From Pseudomonadota bacterium (GTDB lineage Bacteria; Pseudomonadota; Gammaproteobacteria; Arenicellales; UBA868): a DNA stretch of 25,813 nucleotides. Each line of letters opens with the position of its first letter. The first letter of the stretch is position 1. The stretch is from positions 1 through 25,813 of the forward strand of contig JABJIU010000153.1 of assembly GCA_018661145.1 (NCBI GenBank), read 5' to 3'. Of this stretch, positions 15,975-24,018 are shown in pieces. A model generated the notes under the pieces. It was not told where the DNA came from. It searched no databases and was given only the letters and a program-made list of their open reading frames with translations. The position numbers were made by a program, and so were the translations under genes.

Positions 15975-16145
15975 TTATTGATCAGGCAGTTGTGCAACGT
16001 CAGTTCTCGGCATCACCATCGACTGTAATCCCTGACTGATACAGCGAGTACCCACGCCTGTTGCCATGACCACGGGCATTGCATATTCTCTTGCCACAAT
16101 AGAATGTTTGCCATTGCAACGTCCAGTTCCTCCGTTATGGGTGAA
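15975..16145 (-). pseudogene. Relic of the C-terminal swivelling domain of a PEP-utilising enzyme
   Basis: The minus strand reads THNGGTGR..., then HSIVAREYAMPVV, ATGVGTR and finally PDQ with a TAA stop at 15975. This matches the PEP-utilisers' mobile domain, as in the gene at the right edge (HGSIVAREYGIPAVV, GTGTSTVR). The phosphorylatable His is displaced by one position and Lys stands in its place, the segment after GTR no longer matches, and no start codon or upstream domain remains, so it is a decayed fragment. The 309-nt gap between the aldo/keto reductase and the SDR holds this relic plus the SDR leader; I see nothing else there. Confidence 0.75.
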
Positions 16146-16245
16146 CTTGATCCTGACGGCGTACCAGGCAGAGAGCCATCAAACGCCGAAGACTTTATAC
16201 TGCTGTCTTGGAGATCTTGTAGATAAAATCCCGGAGAACAAAAAC

Positions 16246-17016
16246 ATGTCCGACTTCGAACTGGTTGATCAGGTTGTCATCGTGACCGGTGCCGCAGGTG
16301 GCATCGGTCAAGCGATTTCGCGTGAGTTTACAGAGGCCGGGGCGACCGTCGTTCTTGCTGGACGCACAGAAGCATCGCTCTCCTCGTTGGCTTCTGAACT
16401 AAACGAGGGCAAGACGCTGGTCGTACCAACTGACATCACCGACCCAGCGGCGGTCGAGCATCTTATCGACGCGACAATGAATTCCTTTGGTCGGATCGAC
16501 GTGATCATCAACAATGCCGGCGGCGGATCCGCCATGCGTAAGGCAGAGGACACACCCTACGATGAGTGGGTGCGTCTAATCGACTTTAATCTCACGGGCA
16601 CGTTCAACTGCTGCATGGCTGCGGGCAAGAAGATGATCGAGCAGAACTCCGGCAAAATCATCAACATCTCATCCGTTGCGGGAACCAAAGGTAACCCCGG
16701 TATGCTGCACTACTCCGCCGCCAAAGCGGCGGTGCTGAGTCTCACCAACAACCTGGCATTCATGTGGGCAGCGCACAATATCTGCGTCAACGCGGTCGTG
16801 CCCGGGATGATTGCAACACCCCAGATGATCAAGTGGGGTATAATCCCTGCTGACACTAATGACGAAGGTGAGGAAGTACCTCGGCTTACCCGGCCCCCCG
16901 GGCCGGAAGATGTGGCTGCGATGTGTCGATTCCTGGCGTCACCCGCTGCCGACATGATTACCGGCGAGGCCATTCCGGTACGAGCCTGGTTCAGGCCGGA
17001 TCGTTTCTGGAATTAG
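16246..17016 (+). CDS. Short-chain dehydrogenase/reductase
   Basis: A 256-aa classical SDR. It has the Rossmann cofactor motif TGAAGGIG (14-21), NNAG (89-92), N115, and the catalytic S143, Y156 and K160 (YSAAK). It would oxidise or reduce a hydroxyl or carbonyl group with NAD(P)(H). I chose the ATG at 16246 because GGAG lies about 8 nt upstream and the fold begins at once. The frame is open back to 16066, but that part overlaps the PEP-enzyme relic. The C-terminus after TGEAIPV (AWFRPDRFWN) is unlike the usual SDR ending with a Gly-rich strand. The stop lies in a small tandem duplication, so the 3' end may have been altered. The gene stands alone, converging on the ABC transporter genes. Confidence 0.92.
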   Translation: MSDFELVDQVVIVTGAAGGIGQAISREFTEAGATVVLAGRTEASLSSLASELNEGKTLVVPTDITDPAAVEHLIDATMNSFGRIDVIINNAGGGSAMRKAEDTPYDEWVRLIDFNLTGTFNCCMAAGKKMIEQNSGKIINISSVAGTKGNPGMLHYSAAKAAVLSLTNNLAFMWAAHNICVNAVVPGMIATPQMIKWGIIPADTNDEGEEVPRLTRPPGPEDVAAMCRFLASPAADMITGEAIPVRAWFRPDRFWN

Positions 17017-17028
17017 CCCTGGAATTAG
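17007..17028. repeat. Short tandem duplication at the SDR stop codon
   Basis: CTGGAATTAG occurs at 17007-17016 and again at 17019-17028 (12-bp period). The first copy contains the TAG stop of the SDR gene. Confidence 0.6.
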
Positions 17029-17100
17029 GCAGGGTACCTCTGATTAATTGCATTTTTTCGCGGGTCTCGAGATTGCACCTGGCCGCTTTTTAAATCCGCG

Positions 17101-19134
17101 CTACTTGACGCTCTGCATTGCCACAAATTCCCGGTATGCACCGTCTGTTTTGGCCATTAAGGTGTCATGGCTACCCACTTCTCGAACCTTTCCTTCATCC
17201 AGGAACACGATGCGATCAGCCGAGCGTATTGTTGACAGACGATGCGCGATCACAATCACCAGCCGATCTGATGCGGCAGCCTGCAGGGAAGCGACCAGTT
17301 GGTTTTCTGTTGCAGGGTCAAGTGCGGCCGTCGGTTCGTCCAGTATCAGGACGCTGGATTTCCTGACCAGACCACGGGCGATGGAAAGCCGTTGCTGTTG
17401 GCCGACTGACAGCGTATCGCCCGACCTTCCCAGAACTGTGTCGATTCCGTCATCCAAAGCATCGATGAACTCCATGCAACCGGCGCTCGTCAACGCTTCC
17501 AAAATATTCACTTCGCTCGCCTGTGGGTTGGCAAACAACAGGTTTTCCCGGATGGATTCTGATAACAGAACATGCTCCTGAAACACATAGGTGATCTGTT
17601 GGCGAAGCGACGTGATATCCAGATCCATGATGTCATGTCCATCGATCAGGATCTGCCCTGACGTTGGTGTCAACAAAGAGGGGATGAGATAGGCGAGTGA
17701 GGTTTTACCGGCGCCTGTTGGACCAACCAATGCAACCAGTTCTCCCACGTGCAGTTCCAGATCGATATTGCCAAGCGCCTGATGACCGCCGGGGTAGCTA
17801 AAATTGACGTCCTTAAACTGAACCCCTTTTTCGATGCGTTCAAGACTCGTGCCACCCAGGCGATCGTACTCAGATTCGAAGTCGAGGAAGAAGAAGACTC
17901 GACGTACAGCAGCGATCCTGTCCTGTAGCTTTATCCAAAGTATACCAAAGTAGCTGAAAGATCCTGCAATGCCGCCGTAGACACCAAGCAACACCGCAAA
18001 GTCGCCTGGCGACATCGCACCTTCAATGATCCGGTCAGAAATGATAATGGAAACGTAAATCGCCGCAACGCCGAATACGGCGCTTGCAAGGGAGATAATC
18101 GCGATCAGGACGCCAAGGTTGTAACGTTCTCGCAGGAAGGACTCCTCGCTTTTCTCGGCGAATCGCTTCTGCTCCTGTTTACCCGCGCCCAGGCTTTGCA
18201 CCGCTGCCACGTTGCTCATGGATTCTTCCATGGCATTGGTCATCGCCGAACCTGCGGCTCGTTTATTCTGGTTAGTGCGGCGCAGGGCGCCAGAAAATGG
18301 GAATGTTGTCAGGAACGCCATGGGTATCGCGGCCCACGCAATCCAGACCAGTTCCGGCGACACCTTGCCAAATGAATATTCCAGGATATACAAATTAATG
18401 ACGACACCGAGTACCGCGAAAAACGGTCCCAGGGTCAATTGATAGGCGATCTCGGGGGCTTCTGGCGCATCGTGAAGTACGCGGTAGATCGAATCGCCGA
18501 TCCGCTGGTCGTCCAGCGCCGTCATGGGTAGCCGAGTTAGCCTATCAAACAGGAGAGTGCGCAAATTGTTTGCTATCGTTTGGGTCATGCGGACATGAAT
18601 CATGAACTCAGCGATACCCCATAGACCGTTACCACTGCTGCTACCCTGACTGATCGTGTTTTCGGATTGAGAAGACGCCTCGCGACCCTGCAATAGGCCT
18701 GCACTTGTTCCTCTAGAGGTCGCGCGACTGCCAATGGTGATCAGCATCACAAAATAGATGGTGGTCAGTGACAACATGATGCCAACCGGGTCCTTGCCCT
18801 CAATCAGCGTGAGTATCGGGTTCATAAAAGGCGGGAACACAACTTCGGTCCCACCGACGGGTCGTTGCAGAACGGCATTGTCGACGACAATTTTGGCAAT
18901 CCATGGAAGTAACAACGCGGGAAACACGAGGCCAAGCTGCATTAGAAACTTGGCACAGAACAGCCCCTTTACCGACATCAACATCTTGATACATCGGCCA
19001 ATAATCCGCAGGGACTCGACGGTCGTGACATCCGTCTTCTGATCAACCCGATCATCAAATCTATTCCTGCCGAAGACCTCGCCAAGGATGGAGCTTTTGT
19101 TGTTCACTTCACTCAAGGTCTTCACCTGCTGCAT
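17101..19134 (-). CDS. ABC exporter half-transporter (permease-ATPase fusion), second subunit
   Basis: About 677 aa from the ATG at 19134: an N-terminal six-helix exporter domain and a C-terminal nucleotide-binding domain. Walker A GPTGAGKT lies near 470, the signature near 574 reads LSVGQQQRL instead of LSGGQ, Walker B VLILDEPTA keeps the catalytic Glu, and the H-loop is VIAHRLS. Between the first two helices there is an unusually long loop (about residues 80-160) with a Ser/Gly-rich stretch. The start is uncertain: ATGs at 19152 and 19179 are in frame, and none has a good Shine-Dalgarno. The chosen one overlaps the upstream ABC gene by 26 nt, which suggests translational coupling. It probably pairs with that gene's product to export a lipid, peptide or drug-like compound; the substrate is unknown. 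Confidence 0.92.
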   Translation of the reverse strand: MQQVKTLSEVNNKSSILGEVFGRNRFDDRVDQKTDVTTVESLRIIGRCIKMLMSVKGLFCAKFLMQLGLVFPALLLPWIAKIVVDNAVLQRPVGGTEVVFPPFMNPILTLIEGKDPVGIMLSLTTIYFVMLITIGSRATSRGTSAGLLQGREASSQSENTISQGSSSGNGLWGIAEFMIHVRMTQTIANNLRTLLFDRLTRLPMTALDDQRIGDSIYRVLHDAPEAPEIAYQLTLGPFFAVLGVVINLYILEYSFGKVSPELVWIAWAAIPMAFLTTFPFSGALRRTNQNKRAAGSAMTNAMEESMSNVAAVQSLGAGKQEQKRFAEKSEESFLRERYNLGVLIAIISLASAVFGVAAIYVSIIISDRIIEGAMSPGDFAVLLGVYGGIAGSFSYFGILWIKLQDRIAAVRRVFFFLDFESEYDRLGGTSLERIEKGVQFKDVNFSYPGGHQALGNIDLELHVGELVALVGPTGAGKTSLAYLIPSLLTPTSGQILIDGHDIMDLDITSLRQQITYVFQEHVLLSESIRENLLFANPQASEVNILEALTSAGCMEFIDALDDGIDTVLGRSGDTLSVGQQQRLSIARGLVRKSSVLILDEPTAALDPATENQLVASLQAAASDRLVIVIAHRLSTIRSADRIVFLDEGKVREVGSHDTLMAKTDGAYREFVAMQSVK

Positions 19135-21124
19135 TGCCAAAGATTTCTGCATTGACAAAGGCGCGATACCGTCCGCCATCCCTGGCCATCAATTCATCAT
19201 GCTGGCCCAGCTCTTTGATTCTGCCATTCTCCAAAAATGCTATCTGATCGGCGTTGCGGATGGTGGACAGGCGATGGGTGATCAGAAAGATGACCTTGCC
19301 TGCTCCCCACTCGGACAGGTTTGCAAGCACCTGTTGCTCTGTGCGAGCATCCAAAGAGGCGGTCGGCTCATCCAGGATTAGAATGGGTGTATTGCGCACA
19401 ATGGCCCGGGCAATTGAAAGTCGCTGTCGCTGACCCGCGGACAGTTTGCCACCACGTTCTCCCAATTCAGCGTCATAGCCTTCAGCCATCTGTGCGATGA
19501 AGTCATCAGCGCACGCGACACGCGCCGCATCCTCAATGGCGGTACGGTCAGCAAACGGTGTACCGAATTTGATGTTGTTGGCCACTGTATCTGCAAACAG
19601 AACATTTTTTTGCAACACAATGGCCGTATTTACACGGATGTCATCAATGGCCATATCTCGCAAATCAAGGCCATTTACGCATACCCGTCCTTCGTCAGGA
19701 TCGTAAATCCTGAGCAACATGGACATTAAGGTAGATTTTCCAGAACCCGTGGTACCAACGACCGCGGTGACCGAACCGGCATTTGATTCAAGGTTTACGG
19801 AATTGAAGATACGCTTGTTGGCGTTGTATCCGAACGACACACTCTCCCATGTGACCCGATTGATGGGTGTCGGGAAGGCGACCGGGTTTGCCGGATCCTT
19901 AACGTCAGGCTCCATATCCAGCAGAAAGAAAGCCCGTTCGAGCGCGATGAATAAATCCTGCATGCGCATCCAGATCCCCAGCAGCCCGCTCACGCCATAG
20001 AGGGCGCCGGCGACTCTTACCCGGGCGATGGAGAACGCCCCATAGTTCCAGACGACGAATCCAATAAAGGTCGCCACCAGAGCACCGAGAAATGTCTCCC
20101 TTTCTTCTATTACCCAGTTCACCATCATGAATTCCGTCAATATCACCATGCCGCCACCCAGCAGGGAAACCACTAAGGTGACCAACACCATATCCAGACG
20201 CAAAAAGTAGGCCGCATTGAGTGCTCGCCTGGAGTCAGCGTCAAACCTCTTCCATACGCGGCCCTCTGCATGATTTGCCTTGACGATCTTCATTGCAGAG
20301 AACACTTCCTGCGATCGTGACGTCAGTTCGCTGTTGGCTTGCCGATTAGCCAGTGACCGTTGCCGTATTCGTGGTGTAGTCACCACGGCGAGCCAACCGA
20401 TAGGAATGCCTACCAGCACCAGCAGAAGGGAAAACAGGGGGTCAAAGGCCGCCACAAAGAAGAGACCGATGATGAGGCCGTAGATCGTCAGCAAAGGGCT
20501 AATGATGCCAGCCTGCAGGAGATTTACGATCTGTGCACTATCCTGAAAAACGCGGAACATGGCGTCGCCAACGCGATGGTTGTCGTGGTACTTGAGGGAT
20601 AGGGATTCCACGCGTTCGGTCATGGCCACACGCAGGTTCTGGTTGATGCGCTGCCAAATCCAGGTGGTGTAATACCAGGCGAACATGCCAATCAGGGCGG
20701 TGAGTACGCTCCCAACGATGCCCCAGATAATCAGGCGATTGCGGACAGTCTTACGTTGATGCTGCGTCAGGCCCGCCTCGATTGATTGCCCCTGGCCAGC
20801 TGATGGAGCCAGCTCTTTGCCCAGCTTTTGCGGGTCACCCGTCACATACTCATCATCGACAAACAGCACTGTTGCTTGAAACGGTTGGAGTTTTTCGCCA
20901 ACGAGGACTTTATTCGTCCACAGGTCTGTGCCGACAAAAACGGTAACCAGACCGACCAGACCACCGGATATACCAAATGCGCCAATGACCAGCAGATGTT
21001 TCAGCATGGGCCGCATATAAGGCCAGGTCTTCAGGGCCAGCCGGAACATTTTGCGAAAGCCCATTTGCGGTGGTTCCGCCTCGCCCTGTTCCAGGTATCC
21101 GCTGACAAGTCCAAGTTCATTCAT
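19109..21124 (-). CDS. ABC exporter half-transporter (permease-ATPase fusion), first subunit
   Basis: About 671 aa from the ATG at 21124; an in-frame TTG lies at 21157. TM1 is followed by an enlarged extracytoplasmic segment (about 60-130) that includes the acidic LFVDDEYVTGDP. The other helices and an ATP-binding domain follow. Walker A GTTGSGKST lies near 455, the signature is LSAGQRQRL, Walker B is ILILDEPTA with the catalytic Glu, and the H-loop is ITHRLS. It is first of the two ABC genes and overlaps the second by 26 nt. Both NBDs look catalytically competent, unlike the one-degenerate-site exporters of the BmrCD/TM287-288 type, so either a heterodimer with two active sites or two homodimers is possible. 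Confidence 0.92.
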   Translation of the reverse strand: MNELGLVSGYLEQGEAEPPQMGFRKMFRLALKTWPYMRPMLKHLLVIGAFGISGGLVGLVTVFVGTDLWTNKVLVGEKLQPFQATVLFVDDEYVTGDPQKLGKELAPSAGQGQSIEAGLTQHQRKTVRNRLIIWGIVGSVLTALIGMFAWYYTTWIWQRINQNLRVAMTERVESLSLKYHDNHRVGDAMFRVFQDSAQIVNLLQAGIISPLLTIYGLIIGLFFVAAFDPLFSLLLVLVGIPIGWLAVVTTPRIRQRSLANRQANSELTSRSQEVFSAMKIVKANHAEGRVWKRFDADSRRALNAAYFLRLDMVLVTLVVSLLGGGMVILTEFMMVNWVIEERETFLGALVATFIGFVVWNYGAFSIARVRVAGALYGVSGLLGIWMRMQDLFIALERAFFLLDMEPDVKDPANPVAFPTPINRVTWESVSFGYNANKRIFNSVNLESNAGSVTAVVGTTGSGKSTLMSMLLRIYDPDEGRVCVNGLDLRDMAIDDIRVNTAIVLQKNVLFADTVANNIKFGTPFADRTAIEDAARVACADDFIAQMAEGYDAELGERGGKLSAGQRQRLSIARAIVRNTPILILDEPTASLDARTEQQVLANLSEWGAGKVIFLITHRLSTIRNADQIAFLENGRIKELGQHDELMARDGGRYRAFVNAEIFGNAAGEDLE

Positions 21125-21455
21125 AACGCCCGGTGCTCTCTGGCTATTGTTGCACAATCTAGCCTGAGGCTAGGAAGTGCAACACGCGGTGTCAAAGTAT
21201 TGTTTTTTGAGTTCACCCGTTTCAGCATCGACGCGACAACCGATTAAACCACTCGGTCAGGAACTATGTCCATTTCAGGGGCTGCAGAAACGAATCTCCC
21301 TTACAGTGCGCCACATTGATATCGTCGTTTCTGGTACCAAAAAGCCTCGCAAGCACGCATTTTGGGGGAACATTCCGAGCATTTGCACCGACCCCGGCAC
21401 CGGCAGCACTCATAAATATGCCACAATGTTTCAAATTCATGATTGGAGTATTGCG
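21125..21455. other. Divergent intergenic region upstream of the ABC pair
   Basis: 331 nt between the leftward ABC genes and the rightward unrecognised gene. The plus-strand frame of the latter stays open back to 21177, but that part has no protein-like pattern and the best ribosome binding site is at its end. I see no clear promoter, operator or repeat. Confidence 0.5.
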
Positions 21456-22121
21456 GTGCCCGTAATCGACATATCTACCCTAAAACCGGTTGGAGAATTT
21501 GGCTCCCGCGCCTGGGGCGAAGCCTGCGCTGAAGGTTCCATCAAGATCCTTGAGGCAGCAAATCTACCAGACGACCTCAGCTGGGCTTTCACTGAGGACT
21601 ATACGCATCCACCGGCCCGGCTGATGGAGGGTGGCCGGACGCACGCCGGTTATTTCATCATGGTCAATAACGGCAAGGTTACCGCAGGCGATGGTGTACC
21701 GCAGGAATGTCTTTCCATTCCGGGTTTTCATGTCCAGATTCCATGGGCCGCAATCTGCAACCAGTCAGGCGCCAAGTACGGTAGCGCCGGCCAACGTCAA
21801 CGGTCCGCGGACGAACAGGTACTGTATGCTGCAATAGGCAAATATCTTGGTCGCTCCGATTATTTCGACCTCAAAGGACGAGATGCCAAGGGAAACCCCT
21901 CGGCGATGCTGTCACCCGCGGTCTGGCCGTCGGAGATTGGCCGTGCGCTGGGTGAAGGTGGGGAAGAAGGCAATGGATTGCATAACATCGCAGCAACTAT
22001 GCAGATGCCTTCACCCGAATTCGCAGAACTGCCGGTTACCGAATTGCTTGTGCCCGACTTTGCGAAAATGACGGACAAGCAAAAGAAATCGTTTATTAAA
22101 CTTTGCGGTATCACGGATTAA
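21456..22121 (+). CDS. Hypothetical protein, family not recognised
   Basis: About 221 aa, soluble, with no signal peptide or membrane segment. I chose the GTG at 21456 because GGAG lies 7 nt upstream; ATG at 21426 is possible but has no ribosome binding site. The protein opens MPVIDISTLKPVGEFGSRAW and has a compact middle with HAGYFIMVNNGKVTAGDG and CLSIPGFHVQIPWAAI, a likely beta-rich core. A more polar C-terminal half with YFDLKGRDAKGNPSAMLSP follows, ending in the helix FAKMTDKQKKSFIKLCGI. I cannot assign a function. It lies 58 nt upstream of a Gfo/Idh/MocA oxidoreductase on the same strand, so a role near that enzyme, or as a small-ligand or heme-type binding protein, is conceivable but unsupported. 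Confidence 0.8.
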   Translation: MPVIDISTLKPVGEFGSRAWGEACAEGSIKILEAANLPDDLSWAFTEDYTHPPARLMEGGRTHAGYFIMVNNGKVTAGDGVPQECLSIPGFHVQIPWAAICNQSGAKYGSAGQRQRSADEQVLYAAIGKYLGRSDYFDLKGRDAKGNPSAMLSPAVWPSEIGRALGEGGEEGNGLHNIAATMQMPSPEFAELPVTELLVPDFAKMTDKQKKSFIKLCGITD

Positions 22122-22179
22122 GGCTGTCAAGGAAAAAAAACTGCCGCCCCCACCTGCACAGGCCTTCACACCCCGGGAT

Positions 22180-23175
22180 GTGAGCCTCGGTCTGACTCGC
22201 GCCGAAGACGTGGACTTCCCCTTGCGTTGGGGGATCATGGGTACTGGTGAAATCGCTCGCCAGTTTGTTAGCGCCGCGCGCGAATGCAGCGGCGCCACCA
22301 TAGCGGCCGTGTCCAGTCGGTCAGCAGACAACGCTCATGCATTTGCACAGGATCACGGCGTCGAGAAGGCCTACGACACCTATAAGGATATGGTGGCTGC
22401 CCCGGATATCGATGTGGTCTACGTCGGTACCCCTGGTGATGTGCACAAGGAACATAGTCTGATGGCCATCGAAGCCGGCAAGCACGTGCTGTGCGAAAAG
22501 GAGCTCACGAACACCCTGGCTGACGGCAAGGAAATGTACGCCGCTGCAGAGCAGCACAATGTGATGTTACAGGATGGCGTGTGGACACGTTTTTTCCCCG
22601 CGGTCGAGCATGCACGTCACCTGATCGAGGCGGGAGCCATTGGCGACGTGGTGATGGTGCAGGCGGCTTTTACAGTGTTGTATACCGCGCAAGCCGTGAC
22701 GCTCGCCTACGGTGATGCGAAACCGACCAACATACAGGTGAGTGGGAAGCAAGGTGCTGCCGGGGGTGCCATGCTGGAATTTGAGAACGACCGTTTTGCC
22801 TTCCTGACGTTTGTTGCCTTCCGGAGTGAGTTTCATGAGGTGACCGAATTTATCGGCACCAGGGGTCGCATCACACTTGAAGAACCTGGGCATTGCCCGA
22901 CCGCCCTGACCGTGCGTATACCACCGGTGACGCCGTCCCGTTATATGAACGGCAATACACCGTCACCACTGCAGCGGTTTGAATACCCCCTGCCTGATTC
23001 GATCCGCATGCCGCGACCCTTTCCCAACCAGCAGGGCTTTATCTACATGGTTGAAGCCATCCATCGATGCCTGGCTGCAGGTCTGCGCGAGTGCCCACAA
23101 TTCAGCAAGGCAGAGTCGCTGCATTTGCTGGAATTGATAGGCGCTATCTACAGCATGCGTGCGGAGACAAAATGA
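22180..23175 (+). CDS. Gfo/Idh/MocA-family oxidoreductase
   Basis: About 331 aa. An N-terminal Rossmann domain shows LRWGIMGTGEIARQFV (GTGEIA at 21-26) and VYVGTPGDVHKEHSL. The family EKP motif is E106-K107-E108, so Pro is replaced by Glu, while the catalytic Lys remains. The C-terminal domain (about 130-325) is the usual alpha/beta sheet domain with GRITLEEP. These enzymes use NAD(P) to oxidise or reduce sugars, cyclitols, trans-dihydrodiols and related polyols. The GTG start at 22180 has no convincing Shine-Dalgarno. AAGGAAAA about 8 nt before an in-frame CTG at 22141 would add 13 residues, mostly Pro, so the true start is unclear. It probably shares a transcript with the hypothetical gene upstream. 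Confidence 0.92.
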   Translation: MSLGLTRAEDVDFPLRWGIMGTGEIARQFVSAARECSGATIAAVSSRSADNAHAFAQDHGVEKAYDTYKDMVAAPDIDVVYVGTPGDVHKEHSLMAIEAGKHVLCEKELTNTLADGKEMYAAAEQHNVMLQDGVWTRFFPAVEHARHLIEAGAIGDVVMVQAAFTVLYTAQAVTLAYGDAKPTNIQVSGKQGAAGGAMLEFENDRFAFLTFVAFRSEFHEVTEFIGTRGRITLEEPGHCPTALTVRIPPVTPSRYMNGNTPSPLQRFEYPLPDSIRMPRPFPNQQGFIYMVEAIHRCLAAGLRECPQFSKAESLHLLELIGAIYSMRAETK

Positions 23176-23224
23176 ACCATCAGACAAGACAACCCTAATC
23201 GGCTGCATCATTCGCGAGGGCTTC

Positions 23225-24001
23225 TCAATCAGCGTCGGTGAGATAAAACCGGGTTCCACAAATGTCCACTCGATCGTCGTTGACATAGCACCCGCGCACA
23301 CGGGCGCGCGCCAGAATGTGTGCCCGATTGGCAACTGCGATCACGAGCCCGCCAAGACCAGGACCCCGCCCGTCCGTCGACTCGACAAAGCGCAGGACGG
23401 CATTATTGAGTGTAATTGTTCGCACATCGCCCTTGACCGCGACGGGGGTACCAATCACTTTCGCCCAATGATCGCCAAGCGCTTCCGGATCATCACCCTG
23501 AATCTCAACTCCGAGCAGATCGACGGTGACATCCTGGCGGACCTTGTCTTCCCAACTGTGTCCGGCCGGATGCCAGAGCCCGTTAAAGTCGTTCGCTTCA
23601 TTCCACTCGATCTCGCAGAAGCAGGCAATCATGTCCCGGGGATGAAGCTGGCAAATGCCTGACGTGTCCCGACTACGCTCAAAGGCAACTCGCACACCCA
23701 GTTCCGGCGCACGCAGGCGGACGGTGTCATAGGTTTCACGGTTCTCACCCTGAGTGATGACCATGTATCCACCATCACCGCCGCGGCGATCCAGATAGCG
23801 CCCGGCTGCAGTGCCGTCGGTGACAGGGGCAACCACCTCGAGAAAATTTCGCCCGATCGGCAGCAGGGTGTTCTCAAGCCCCCATTGCCCAACACCAGGG
23901 TCGATATGGCACGGATTGATACCAAGGATGTCTGTCAGGTCGTCGATGACCGGAGCCAGTTTTGCTGCTACCAGGCAGATTTGCCTCAATTGTATTTTCA
24001 T
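23225..24001 (-). CDS. VOC-fold (glyoxalase-like) protein
   Basis: A 258-aa protein with tandem beta-alpha-beta-beta-beta modules of the vicinal oxygen chelate superfamily (glyoxalase-like domain type). The opening LRQICLVAAKLAPVIDDL, the GRNFLEVVAP strand and the GRYLDRRGGDGGYMVI block are typical of the long VOC proteins found in degradation gene sets. A second module starts near 160. VOC proteins are dioxygenases, isomerases or lyases with a metal centre, but this subgroup has no firmly known reaction. The first metal ligand (usually His in the first strand) appears as Gln. The ATG at 24001 has AAGGAAT about 8 nt upstream. The gene starts 17 nt after the PEP-utilising enzyme stop, so the pair is an operon. 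Confidence 0.88.
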   Translation of the reverse strand: MKIQLRQICLVAAKLAPVIDDLTDILGINPCHIDPGVGQWGLENTLLPIGRNFLEVVAPVTDGTAAGRYLDRRGGDGGYMVITQGENRETYDTVRLRAPELGVRVAFERSRDTSGICQLHPRDMIACFCEIEWNEANDFNGLWHPAGHSWEDKVRQDVTVDLLGVEIQGDDPEALGDHWAKVIGTPVAVKGDVRTITLNNAVLRFVESTDGRGPGLGGLVIAVANRAHILARARVRGCYVNDDRVDICGTRFYLTDAD

Positions 24002-24018
24002 GGTCGCTATTCCTTTGT

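Noticed and set aside
16066..16245. N-terminal extension of the SDR starting at the ATG at 16066
   Set aside because: The extension overlaps the PEP-enzyme relic read from the other strand, has no SDR-like content, and a good ribosome binding site precedes the ATG at 16246.
17029..17100. Bidirectional terminator between the SDR and ABC genes
   Set aside because: T- and A-runs are present but no convincing stem precedes them on either strand.
21177..21455. Longer N-terminus for the unrecognised protein
   Set aside because: No ribosome binding site at the early starts and no protein-like pattern before the GTG at 21456.
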